A stretch of DNA of 22,053 nucleotides from Peribolospora baueri. Taxonomy: Eukaryota; Basidiomycota; Peribolosporomycetes; Peribolosporales; Peribolosporaceae. The notes under the pieces were generated by a model. The model was not told the DNA's origin, did no database searches, and was given only the letters and a program-made list of their open reading frames with translations. A program made the translations under genes and the position numbers. Below, one piece after another: positions 1-9,541 of the stretch. The first letter of the stretch is position 1. Each line of letters starts with the position of its first letter. Location: contig JAMDHS010000153.1 of assembly GCA_029717555.1 (NCBI GenBank), positions 1 through 22,053 of the forward strand, given 5' to 3'.

Positions 1-4
1 AGGG

Positions 5-45
<41 letters not shown>
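5..45. repeat. Poly-A homopolymer, 41 nt, at the left edge
   Basis: A run of 41 A residues starts four bases into the window. It mirrors a 41-nt poly-T run at the right edge. Nothing suggests a gene or a retroposed tail upstream, because the window begins here. It is most simply a homopolymer at which an assembly stopped. Confidence 0.9.
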
Positions 46-47
<2 letters not shown>

Positions 48-562
48 AATGAACGACCAGCATGGATTCGATCCCATACTCCGTCCCAGAAGCAGACAGA
101 CGAACGGAGGGGGACGAGAGAATTGGAATAAGAAGGGGTTATCCATCTAGGCGAAAGAAAGAGGAACGTAGCCTCCGACCAGAAGGGCGGAGGCACGAAC
201 GCATGGGCGCCCGAGATCCAGAAGAGACCGAAATTGAAGGAAAGACGAAAGGATGGAAGGGGAGAGAGCGAACGAGCGAACGAGCGAACGAGCGAGAGAG
301 AGAGAGAGAGAGACTAGTTCCACAGCCCGTTACGATACGATACGGTACGGTACGACAACGATACGATTGATTGAGCGATCGACCCGATCGATCCCTCTTG
401 CCCGCCCCTCCGCCCCTCCATCCCGGCCTGTCAGGACGTGACGTGGGAGCGGTGGGGAGAGAAAAGAAAAAAAAAATAAACGGGAGAGAAGAAGGGGAAG
501 GAATAGAAAGAGCGCGCGTGGACGTGGGCTCGCCGCGACCTCGGTCCATGGGGCCCGGCCGT
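46..562. other. Gene-free stretch downstream of the secreted-protein gene
   Basis: No convincing coding exon is seen on either strand. The stretch holds an 8-bp tandem repeat (GAGCGAAC, about three copies) running into a GA dinucleotide tract at about 263-313. It also holds a pentamer array at 331-355 built from TACGA and TACGG units. It should contain the 3' untranslated region and polyadenylation site of the minus-strand gene ending at 563. Open frames here are Arg/Ser/Glu-rich translations of repeats. Confidence 0.6.
331..355. repeat. TACGA/TACGG pentamer array
   Basis: Five tandem pentamers: two TACGA, two TACGG, then TACGA. The core ACGGTACGGTACGA recurs at 2655-2674, and a shorter form occurs at 9266-9280, in otherwise unrelated intergenic DNA. 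Confidence 0.8.
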
Positions 563-1565
563 TCACCGCTGTCCGCCAGCAGCGTGGACGGCTTGTCCCA
601 AGCCGACGACGAACGCGTTCATGGCGGCAATGTTGCCCTGCTTCTGAATCTTGGCCACCGCCGGGTCGGTCGCAGCGGGGCCGTACATGCTCACGAGGCT
701 CGCTTGGGCCGCCGAGGCCGAGGCGGCAGAGGCAGAGGAAGCGGAAGCAGCCCAAGCGGAGGCCTTGGATGCGGACTGTTGGGCGGCCCAAGCGGAGGCG
801 GCGGAGGCGGAGGAGGCGGCAGAAGCGGACTGGACGGACGCCCAAGAGGCGGCGGCGGCGGCGGAGGCGGAGGAGGCAGAGGCGGCAGAGGCCCAGTCGT
901 AGGAAGATGTGGTGGGTTGGGCCTGGGCGGGCGAGTACGTGATGGTGGGGCTCCATGTGCCTCCGCCGCTGCCGTCGTTGAAGGACCAGCTGATGGAGAT
1001 CTCGCCCGTGCCGAGAGAGGCGAGGGACGAGAAGAGGGACGGGCTCATGTCCAGGCCCCCATATCCGCAGGAGGGGCACTCGTCCTGGATCACCGCACCG
1101 CTCGTCTTTCCGTTCTGAGAGGCGAAGAGGGAATAGAGGAAGGATGAGCGTCACGCGCGGCAAAAGAGAGAGAGCAAAAAAAAAAAAAAAAAGACGCACG
1201 GCGTTGTTGGTGATGGTGATGCTCTTGCCGCAAAAGGCGCCGCCGCTGTACTGGGGCGAGTTGAGAGCGACGATAAAGTCGGAGGAGGAGGCATAGGAAC
1301 CACAGGCGCCTTCGCCGGGCTGGAACCAGGTGCCTCTGCCGCTGAAGCCTCGCTTGGTGAGGTCCTCCTGGCGCTTCTTCGCCTCGGCATCCTCCTCGTC
1401 GCCGTCTCTGAGACGCCTGGCGTGGCGCTTGGCGAGGTGGATGTGATCGTGCCGAGGGTCTTGGAGGCGAGCGAGGGCGAGGGAGGAGGAGGGGTGGAGG
1501 GAGGTGGAGAGGAGGAGGAGCTGGCCGAAGAGGGCAAGGGAGGAGGTGAGGCGAACGACGCGCAT
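563..1565 (-). CDS. Secreted double-psi beta-barrel (RlpA/expansin-like) protein with Ala/Ser-rich tail
   Basis: Two exons, 1565-1200 and 1114-563, join in frame across an 85-nt intron (donor GTGCGT, acceptor CTCTCAG) to give 305 residues. Residues 1-33 look like a signal peptide, with the hydrophobic core LALFGQLLLLSTS. A charged propeptide with KR pairs follows, ending LTKR at 69-72, a likely Kex2-type cleavage site. The mature part begins GFSGRGTWFQPGEGACG and continues with FCGKSITITNNANGKTSG and DECPSCGYGGLDMSPSLF, the layout of fungal DPBB/RlpA-like secreted proteins (residues about 75-170). Paired cysteines fit disulfides. Residues about 195-265 are almost only Ala and Ser with occasional Trp, Gln and Lys, a low-complexity tail. 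Proteins of this family are extracellular or wall-associated; some bind glucans or chitin and some are effectors. No catalytic activity can be claimed. The ATG at 1565 is chosen because the signal peptide follows directly. Confidence 0.87.
1176..1192. repeat. A17 tract (U17 in the transcript) just inside an intron
   Basis: Seventeen A residues on the plus strand read as a T/U tract in the minus-strand intron at 1199-1115. The tract starts about 7 nt after the donor GTGCGT. It explains why an unspliced reading shows a Phe run at this point. Confidence 0.85.
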
Positions 1566-2654
1566 GTCGGGAGGAAAGCAAAGAGTAGAGCAAGGAGGGT
1601 GAAAAGAAAGGAGTGTGGGGGAGGCGATAAGAGACGCTGGCGTCTGTCTGTCTGGTGGTGGCCACGACGGGGGATCGACGAGGATGAGCGAGGCAAGACA
1701 GGAGGCGAGGCACGTGCGACTACACTACTCACAGGAACGGTGGCACGGAGGCTCGGTGAGGCCTGGCTGGCAGGCAGGCGGGCAAGGAGAAGATGGAGAA
1801 GGAGTGTGGGCTGTGAGCTGAGTTGGAGATGGAGGTGAGAGAGCGAGGATGGCGATGAGGAGGAGGACGACGGGCGAAGGTGAGGCCGGACAAAGGTCAA
1901 GCAAACGAAGGTGGCGCCTGTCTGTCGTCGTTGTCTCTTCCCACATCCATCATCCGTCGTCCGCCGTCCCGTCCGAGGAGGAAGAAGCCGTGCCTCCGTC
2001 AGCTTCCATCCTCGCCCTCCGTTTCGCAAACGGCCCGTGATTCCCCCTCCTTCTCTCCTTTTCTTCCAGCTCGCCCCTCCTACAGACAGGAAAACGACAA
2101 CGAGATGAGAATTCGATTGGACTAGAATCGATTCGTTCATTAACGCCGTCGTCTTTTTTTTCTTCTATTCTTGTTCAGCCCATGACATGCATGGATGTCG
2201 CCCGACCGCGTGGCTTGCCCTTGCCGTGCCCGCCCTCGCACGCCCACTGCCGATCCGCCCGTCGATCCCCGCGTCGATCCGCCGATCCCCGCATCCGGGG
2301 GTGAGAACCCCAAAAAAATAAGGCCAAGGGACTAAAAAAAAAAAAAGGAAAGAAAAAGAAAAAGAAAAAGCCATGGAAGGAAATCGAGTCGTCGACAAAC
2401 AAAACCAAAACGAGACCAGTCCGAACGAACGAAAGAAAAAAGGAAAAGAAAACCCACGGCCGACTGACTCCCCGGCTTTCACGGACTCGCTCGCTGGCCG
2501 GTCGTCCGACCGTCCGACCGACCGTCTGTTCCTCCGTCCTTCAGCCGAGGGGCCCTCGCCTCGCGCCAGTCTGTTTCGACGACGCGCATAAGGAAGTGGA
2601 GGATGCATGATCGTCGAACGGAATCACAACCACGGACACGGACACGCAAATTCG

Positions 2655-2674
2655 TACGGTACGGTACGATACGG
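2655..2674. repeat. Second TACGG/TACGA pentamer array
   Basis: Four tandem pentamers (TACGG, TACGG, TACGA, TACGG) that share the core ACGGTACGGTACGA with the array at 331-355, here with the two unit types in the opposite order. Confidence 0.8.
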
Positions 2675-3072
2675 ATGTTGCGATTAGGTCGACAGACAAA
2701 ACACACACGGTCGCAAGTCGCAGCCGCCGCCGTCTTTCTCTCATCATAGCGAGCGAGTGAGCGAGCGAGCGAATTACCCTATGTACGACGCTCGCCCACT
2801 CGCATCTCTACACAGCCAAGCCAGGCTCACGAGACGATGGGGATTAAACAAACGGGTATACTCTCAAACGGGCGGGCTAGAAAGGGGACGGACGGACGGA
2901 GGGCGGGCATATCTCGAGGCAAGGCATAGCAAGGCAGAGCAAGGCAATGGGAGGGGGTTATGGATGGATGGAGGAAGGGAGGGGGGAAGGAAACGTGGAT
3001 ACGGGGCGGGCATGCAAGAGGTATCACGTTGCGTTGCGAGCGAGCGAGCCGGTCGACAAAGAAAAAAGAAGA

Positions 3073-3129
3073 AAACAAGTGGACAAGGAAACGAGGAAAC
3101 AAGTGGACAAGGAAACGAAGAAACAAGGA
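3073..3129. repeat. 24-bp tandem repeat, about 2.4 copies
   Basis: A 24-bp unit beginning AAACAAGTGGACAAGGAAAC occurs at 3073-3096 and again at 3097-3120 with one difference; a partial third copy follows. A plus-strand reading gives a Lys/Gln/Glu repeat, but no start, splice or family signal supports a gene. Confidence 0.85.
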
Positions 3130-3229
3130 AAAAAAAGGCGTCGCTTTGAACAAAAAACAAATACTAGGAGGGCGGGTGAAGCTCTGAAGGGAGGAGGTAA
3201 AGGGGAAGCGCGAAAGAAGAAAGCGAATT

Positions 3230-3251
3230 GGGGGGGGGGGGGGGGGGGGGG
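3230..3251. repeat. G22 homopolymer
   Basis: Twenty-two consecutive G residues, followed by GGGGAA-type repeats. It is both a G-quadruplex candidate and an error-prone sequencing site. Confidence 0.9.
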
Positions 3252-3265
3252 AAGGGGAAGGGGGA

Positions 3266-3299
3266 AGACGAGACGAGACGAGACGAGAAGAGACGACGA
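3266..3299. repeat. ACGAG pentamer array
   Basis: Tandem ACGAG units, degenerating into AGAAG and ACGACGA, directly follow the G-rich tract. No coding role is seen. Confidence 0.75.
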
Positions 3300-3452
3300 A
3301 TAAAAAGTCGCGCTCCGCTTCCTCTAAGCGTCGGACAATTCGGACAGCAGGCAAACCCACGGACGGCGGCCGTTTTTAGACATGGCCCACTCGTCTCCCC
3401 CGGACCCGGGTATCGTGCTGTCGATCGGAAACAAGCCTGGTGAGAGCGTATC

Positions 3453-3481
3453 GGGGAAGGGGAAGGGGAAGGGGAAGGGGG
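3453..3481. repeat. GGGGAA hexamer array
   Basis: About four tandem GGGGAA units ending in a G run. It resembles the shorter GGGGAA stretch next to the G22 run. Confidence 0.8.
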
Positions 3482-3731
3482 ACAAACAACAACCGATGGA
3501 TCGAGCGGGCGAGCGAGCGGGCGTTGCGTGCGTAAGTCGAGTCGAGTCGGGTTTTGTGCGTGTCGTGTTGTGTCGTGTCGAATGCTTCGTGACCGGCAAC
3601 GAGTCGATGATGTATACGTTATGTTTCACGTGAGTCAGTCAGGCGGGGGCGTGTTTAATCATTTTCGTCCTTCTCTCCTCCTCCTACCCATAATCGTCCA
3701 ATCCGAGCCGCCAGCGCCGTGCCCGCGCCTA

Positions 3732-6700
3732 CTACTCGCTCCGCCACCTCGTCCTATCCCGTCCCTTACGCTGGTCCCTGTCTCTCTGCTGCTGGGACCG
3801 ACGTCGTTGGAGAGCGTCGCCTTCGCTCGACACTCGGCGTTCCGAGGCGGCCGCGGCGGCGGTGGTGGCGGCAGTGCGAGCGCGCGGAGGCGGCGGCAGC
3901 GGAGAGCGCGAGAAGAGTTGTCTATGGGTGATCGATCGAAAAGGAAACGAAAGTGTGAATGGAAGGAAGACGACGGGGGTGAGACACGACAAGACATGCA
4001 GAGTGATCGAGGGGTCGGAAAAAGACCGAAAGAGAAATATGACCGGTAGTCCCACTCACCTCAGTCCAGCAAAGCCGAAACCACCACCTCCTCCACGATC
4101 GCAATCACCGCCCCCGGCCCCGGCCCCGGCCCCGCCCTCGGCCCTGCTCCTGGAAGACGGAGGGGGCCGCGAGGCGGAAGGCGAAGTGTGGTGGTGGTGG
4201 TGGTGGTGGTGTCGGGACGGGTGCCGGCGGTGGACCGACGACGGCGTAGGAGAATGAGCAAAAGACCTCCTCCTGGACGACGAACCACCCGTCCACCGCC
4301 CGTCTTCCTCCTCCTCCTCCTCCTCCCGTTCGAGCTGCATACGCTGCATCTGTAACTCCTCCAACCGGAGCTGCTCCTGCCGAATACTGGCTCGGGTGAG
4401 GTCCCTCTCCATCCTCAACACCACTCTTTCCCTTCGACCAATCTCCCGCTCCCTTCTTTCCATCTCGGCCCACCGCATCCGTAAGCCCTCGTCGTCGGCC
4501 CACTCGGTCATCACCGCCTCTTCCACCTCGGTATTCGGCGCCCGCCCTTCACCGCGCCTCAACGCATCCCTCTGTCTCTTCTCCCTCTCCAACATAACCC
4601 CAAGCCGGACAAACCGAGCATCCACTTCCTCCGCCAGCTTGTCCACGTCCTCCCGCAACGCACCGTGAGCCGTCTCGAGCCGCGACGAGAGCGTGACGAC
4701 GGACGAGCTGATCGGCGCCGTCTGCGCGGTGACGAACATTTCGAGCGCATGGACGAGGTATCGCGCCGGGTCGATGCGCTGCACCGTCCCCGCCGCCGTC
4801 GCCGTTCCTGGCGCACCTGGTACGCCCGCCCGTGCCGTCGCTTGGGCCTGCGGAGACTGGCTTTGAGCCTGAAGTTGGGGCTGGGGTTGGGGCCGGGGAT
4901 ACGGCTGGACTGGAGTCTGGGTTTGGGGCGCCGCTCCGGGATAGGGATGATGAGGCCTGGCGGCGGGATGGACGCGTGCGGCGAAGGTGGAAGCAGAGGA
5001 TCGGGGAAAGGTGCCTCCGCCGCTCGTCGTGCCGGATGCGGTGCCGCCGTCGACAGCCGTCGCACGGCCCATCGGGGGTCGAGGATGAGGATGCGGATGA
5101 GGACTGGGCGCGGGAGCGGATACGGGCCTGGTGGCCGTACCCGCGGGCCCGCGACCAGCACCACCACCGCCGACGGCGCCGGTCGAAGTGGAAGGACGAG
5201 GAACGGTGGGCGAGAACTGCAACGGAGTCCCTCCGGCCGGCCTGCCGGCGCCGGGTGTGCCCACCCCCACCCCCACTCCGCGCACCGCGGCGGCGGCGGC
5301 GGCGGCAGCTCCGGCGGCGGCCTGTGCGTGCGCCTGGGCTTGGGCGGCGTGAGCTTGGGCCTGCTGGACGGCGGCGGCGGCGACGGTGGCGGTGGCGGAG
5401 GAGGTGGAGGAGGACGGGCGCCGTTGTTGGGGCGACACTTGGGCTTGCGGATGGAGGGTAGGGAGGGAGGCGGAGGGGTGGGGAGGATGGCCGGCGGCGG
5501 CGGCGGCGGCGGCTGCAGCAGCGGCGGCGGCGTGAGGCGCGCTCGACGGACCGGCGGCGGTGGAGGTGGGAAGGAGGAGGCCCAAGCCGAGGCCGGGCAC
5601 CGAGCCTATGGCGGAGGGACGAACGTCAGGAGGCACGGTGCCGGCGAGAAGGCCTTGGTATCGACCGAAAGCTTCGTACAAGAGGGGAGCGGTGTTTTCC
5701 TTGCTGCTCGCCTCGTAGCTCTCCTCTTCTTCTTCTTCTTCTTCTTCTTCTTCCTCCTCCTCCTCCTCCTCCTCCCCTTCCTCCTCCCGATCCTCCTGCT
5801 CCCTCGACAATATCTCCTCGCTCTCCTCCATCAGGCGACCCCCCGTCTCTTCCTCAAACGCCCTCCGCCGCCGCATGGCCGCCGCCCTTCTTCTCCTGGC
5901 CGCCTCACTAGAATCCTCCGTCTCCTCCGTCGTCTCCCTCTCACCAGTGCGGTCCTCCGTGTCGCCGCTCGTGTCGGCAAAATGGCTCTCTCCTTCGGAC
6001 GTCGACACCATTTCCACCGGCTGAGGCGCCGGCGCTGGCGGAGGCGGCGTTGAGCGCGGACCGCGCTCGACGACCATGGCCGCCTCCGGACGGGCCTGGA
6101 CCTGCACCGGGACGGAGACGGAAACGGGGACGGAGACGGCATACGGGCCCGCGTCGGCGGGCGGAGTGATGGGCGAAGCTCCGGAGATGACGATCGAGGG
6201 GCGTATAGAGGGAGAAGGTTGAGGCGGCTGCGCCGTCGCCAGCGGTGAAGCCGGTTCGCCGGCTCTCCTCGGTCGTGATCGGCCGCCGGTCGTCGCGACG
6301 CCTCGCCCTCGCCCTCGGCCCCGCGCCTGTCCGCCGCCGCGTTCCTGTTCCTGATCCTGATCCCGAGGTGGCGTGGTGGGGTGAGACAAGAGCACGGGGG
6401 GCAACGTCGACCCAGAAGCGCGGGGAAGGCGCGCCGCTCCTTCTCCCTCTTCCTCTTCCTCTTCCTCGTCTTCAGGATAACCGACGGACTCTGGCGATCT
6501 CCTTTCGCTGTGCACGGGGTGGGGTTCGACGCCTATGGAAGAGTCAGTGTCGAGATCGGTCATCCTGTCGAACCGAGACGGGCCCGGGGCGTCCCAGGGG
6601 AGGAGAGCGGGCCGGAAGGGGGTTGGGTGCCAAGGAAGGGAGGGCGAGAGGGAGGGCGAGGTGGTGGAGGGCGAGGAGGGGACGGAGATGGCCGCGGACG

Positions 6701-7478
6701 GCGTGGCCCTCGTCGGCGTAGGCGTAGGGTAGGGGGGAGAGAAGCGGGCTGGCTCTGGCTCTGGTGGCTGTGGTTGAACGGATGGTCGTCGTCGTCGTTG
6801 TAATCGTCGTCGTCGTCGTCGCGGAGGTGGCTGCTGCTGCTGTTCTTCTTGCTGCTCGTCTACTACTTCTCCTTCTTCTTCTATTTGTTCCTCTTCCACC
6901 TCTTCCTCACTCAGTGCCGATGCGTCGGACCGGTAGTACCCTTCTGCTTCGTCTCCCTCCTCTTCCTCGCGATCTCTTCGTCGACGTCGGCCGATTCGCC
7001 GGAAGGGAATGGGTGGGCGGGAGGCGGTGGCGCGAAGGCGACGAAGGGCACGGACGGTGTAATCTAGGTCGAGGGTGAGGTGGTGCGTACCGGCGGAGCG
7101 GAGTCGGTGGTGCTGCTGGTGCTGCTGCTGATCTCGGGTCGCGTCGGCGGGTCTATAGTCAGCGACGTCGTCCGGGCCGATGTGCTGGAATCCGTCGTCG
7201 AGCTCGTCGTTGTGGTCGTTGCCGTTGTCGTCCTCCTCCTCCTCTTCGCCCACCTCCTCTCCTTCTACGTCCGAGACGAGGTCGATGTCAGCAGCGTAAC
7301 GGGTGGGCGAGCAGGAAGGGCCAAAGGTGCCGGGGCCGGGGCTGTCAAGCGGTTGGGCGGAGTTGGGGGAGGGGGAGGGGTCGCTGGGCGAAGCGTCGTG
7401 GTTGCGCTGCTGATCGGGGATCTGGGGACGAGGGGAGTAGATGAAGGCGAGGCGTTGCAGGGAGGAGCGGAGGGGCAT
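3732..7478 (-). CDS. Large low-complexity protein with C-terminal coiled coil; function unknown
   Basis: A first exon at 7478-4060 stays open for about 1,140 codons from a true ATG. It then meets a strong donor (GAG followed by GTGAGT). An acceptor at 3922 (CCCATAG) joins in frame to a last exon at 3921-3732, giving about 1,202 residues; without splicing a TGA at 4058-4056 would end it at 1,140. The protein is mostly disordered. It has acidic runs near residues 75-90 and 565-590, Arg clusters near 165 and 225, Gln/His runs, an Ala run near 650, proline-rich blocks, and eight His near 1089. The one ordered-looking part is about 900-1060 (HALEMFVTAQTAP to QMQRMQLEREEE), heptad-like and charged, probably coiled coil. 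No signal peptide, membrane segment or known domain is seen. Charge patterning suggests a nuclear or scaffold protein, but that is a guess. Confidence 0.68.
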
Positions 7479-8116
7479 GAGACGAGGGGGTTGATGATGA
7501 GATGGAGGCCCGCGAAAGCTTTGTCGGCGGACGACGACGGGGGGCCTGCGAGGTGGAGATGGAGAGGGAAACGGGAGAGCAAGGCGGTAGGCGGTCGGTC
7601 ATGAGACGTTCCGAGGGCTATAAAGGGAGTCGGACGGTCGTCGGTGAGAAGAAGGAGACGAAGGGAAGTAAGAAGCAAGAAGGGAGGAAGGGAGGAAGGG
7701 AGGAAGGAAAGGAAGAAAGGATTGGAAGAAAAGAAAAGAGCGGCGAGGCGAAAAGGAAGAACGCGTCGTCGTGCGTGGTTCGTTCGGGTCGTGCCTGGCT
7801 GGCACTCGCTCTCGCTGGCGCCAACGCCGTCCACGTCCAAGTCCACGTCCACGCGTGCGACTTGGAAGGGGGGAGCAAAGCAAGCCGGCAAGCAAACAAG
7901 TAAGCGCGCCGACCCGAGGCAAGGGCGCCCAAGAGATGTCCTCGTGGGCGAGGGCGAGGTGATGACCAGCGAGGGAGCGTAGCGGAACGGACGTCGGGAG
8001 TAAGGGAGGCGGAGACGGAGACGGAGACAGAGAGAGAGAGACGAAGAAAGAAGAAAGGGAGGATCGGCGAGCGCTTGGTGCGGACTGGCTGCCCGAGGAC
8101 GATCATTGGCTCCGTC

Positions 8117-8216
8117 CGTCTGTGTCTGTCTGTCTGTCTGTCTGTCTGTTCATCTATCTATCCACTATCTATGTATCCACTTTCTGTCTGTCTGTCTGTC
8201 TATCTGTCTGTCTGTC
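8117..8216. repeat. GTCT/ATCT tetranucleotide microsatellite
   Basis: Two blocks of tandem TGTC units are separated by ATCT and ATGTATCC variants. Open frames across it give Cys/Leu/Ser/Val repeats with no meaning. Confidence 0.85.
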
Positions 8217-8535
8217 GATCGGACCAAGTTAAGGAGCCTCCGCGGAGAGAAGGTTGGACGAGCGGAGCGGTGGACCCGGTTGCCAGCGAGGTAAAGGTAA
8301 AGAAAGATGTGGTTGGGAGCTGAGCCGAGGAGCTAGCCAGCCGGCCAGTCCACTTCCCTTCTTCCCTTGTTTGCCCTTGCCCTTGCCCTTGAGTGCCCGC
8401 CGACCGGCACGCCTACTATATTACGCCTGCGCGTCGGTTGGGCGCCAGTCGCACGCAAGATGCGAGACGCAAGCAGTGGCGTCGTCGCGCGGCAAGACAA
8501 GGCAAGGCAAAGCGAGGCTAGGCGAGGCGTGCGAG

Positions 8536-8559
8536 ACGATGCGATGCGATGCGATGCGC
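8536..8559. repeat. GCGAT pentamer array
   Basis: Four GCGAT-type pentamers in tandem. It is the first of three pentamer arrays in this gap that share a GATG core. Confidence 0.8.
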
Positions 8560-8836
8560 GAGGCGGAGAGCACGACCCATCCATCCATCACTCTAGAAGG
8601 GAAGAAGAGGTGTCGGCGGCGTGCCGTCGCACCGACCACGACGACGACGACCTGACCCGACAGCGGCGGCATGCGCACGAGGGCGACTTGCGACTACTCG
8701 ACCGACGGCGGACTCGAGATGCGATCTCATCTCGACGGCGATGGTCTAATGGGCGCAAATGAAAGCGAGCACGCTACCAAAAGACAAGGGGGAGGGGCGT
8801 GGAAGTAAAGCAAGAGGCGACGACGAGGAGAAGGGA

Positions 8837-8907
8837 AGAGATGAGATGAGATGAGGTGAGATGAGATGACAGAAGATGACATGACATGACATGACATGAC
8901 ATGACAT
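8837..8907. repeat. GAGAT array followed by ATGAC array
   Basis: Tandem GAGAT pentamers, with one GAGGT variant, pass through a short junction into six or so tandem ATGAC pentamers. Both units contain the ATGA step, so one array could have arisen from the other by point change and expansion. Confidence 0.85.
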
Positions 8908-9541
8908 CGCATGGCGTGGCATGATATCGACGACCACGCAACGCTTTCTTCTTCTCCCGCCAAGACACCACCATCGTTGGACGAAGGAAGAAAGAAAAAA
9001 ACACGTAGTCATGAAACTGCCAACGCACCATGCGGTGTGAGCGATAGAAGAAAGGCGCTCGACACACGCACATCAACACCGCGCCTTCCTCCATCTCCTT
9101 CATCCCATCCCATCCCATCTTCCTTCCCTCCGTCGCAACCCTTCGGCTCGGCACGCAGCTAGCTCGTCATTTCCATGCGCGTGTCCGTCACGCGCTCCGA
9201 CGCGGTCGCCTTGCAAACGAGAAAGAAACTTGCCTCTTTTCCCCTTCGTCCTCGTCCTCGTTTGGACGGTACGGTATCGGAGTGAGAGACTGAGTCAAAA
9301 AGACAGATACGACCCACGCGGTTGTCGTCCTCGCCACGCTCATCGTCACCATCAAGCCCCCGCGCGGCATCGAGGCCAGTGCAACGCCTGGTTCGTTCTC
9401 GACACCTTTTTTTCCATTCGTCTATATCCTTCCCGTCCACCTATCCGTCTATTCACATATCTTTCCCCCTTCCAGCCACCTGACCGGCCAACGAACACAC
9501 ACACCACGCCGCACCCCCGACGCAAGCACTCTCTCTCTCCT

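Larger units (their letters stand above)
1566..3731. other. Gene-free 2.2-kb stretch, microsatellite-rich
   Basis: This lies upstream of the secreted-protein gene (minus strand) and downstream of the large low-complexity gene (minus strand). I see no conserved protein or RNA gene. On the minus strand 1566-2100 is pyrimidine-rich, as expected of a fungal promoter and 5' untranslated region. A strong donor-like GTGAGT at 1732 on the minus strand, followed by CAG sites closer to the ATG, would allow a 5'-UTR intron, but this is weak. The rest holds the TACGG array (2655-2674), GAGC repeats near 2750-2772, a 24-bp tandem repeat (3073-3129), a G22 run (3230-3251), an ACGAG array and a GGGGAA array. 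Confidence 0.6.
7479..9541. other. Gene-free 2.1-kb stretch with several microsatellites
   Basis: This lies between the start of the large low-complexity gene and the end of the Mak32-like gene, both on the minus strand. On the minus strand 7480-7760 is strongly pyrimidine-rich (CTTCC repeats), a likely promoter and leader for the large gene. The rest contains a GTCT/ATCT tetranucleotide array (8117-8216), pentamer arrays (8536-8559, 8837-8907), a CATCC array near 9104-9120, and a third short ACGGTACGG element (9266-9280). No exon with family similarity, tRNA box pair or other RNA gene was recognised. Confidence 0.6.

Noticed and set aside
62-90. GATTCGATCCC resembling a tRNA B box
   Set aside because: Only a poly-A run lies upstream, leaving no room for a tRNA body.
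651-902. Ala/Glu-rich plus-strand frame opposite the Ala/Ser tail of the secreted protein
   Set aside because: It is the reverse reading of GCC/TCC codon repeats and has no independent support.
4665-6053. Plus-strand open frame of about 460 codons inside the large low-complexity gene
   Set aside because: It is Gly/Arg-rich and mirrors the Ala/Pro/Ser/Glu codons of the minus-strand gene; GC-rich repeats rarely contain stops. No start context, splice pattern or family similarity.
7615-7625. TATAAAG-type TATA box on the plus strand
   Set aside because: No plus-strand gene follows; the surrounding strand bias fits the promoter of the minus-strand gene, for which this motif is in the wrong orientation.
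8075-8323. Cys/Leu/Ser/Val-repeat frame that looks like a membrane peptide
   Set aside because: It is a direct translation of the GTCT microsatellite.
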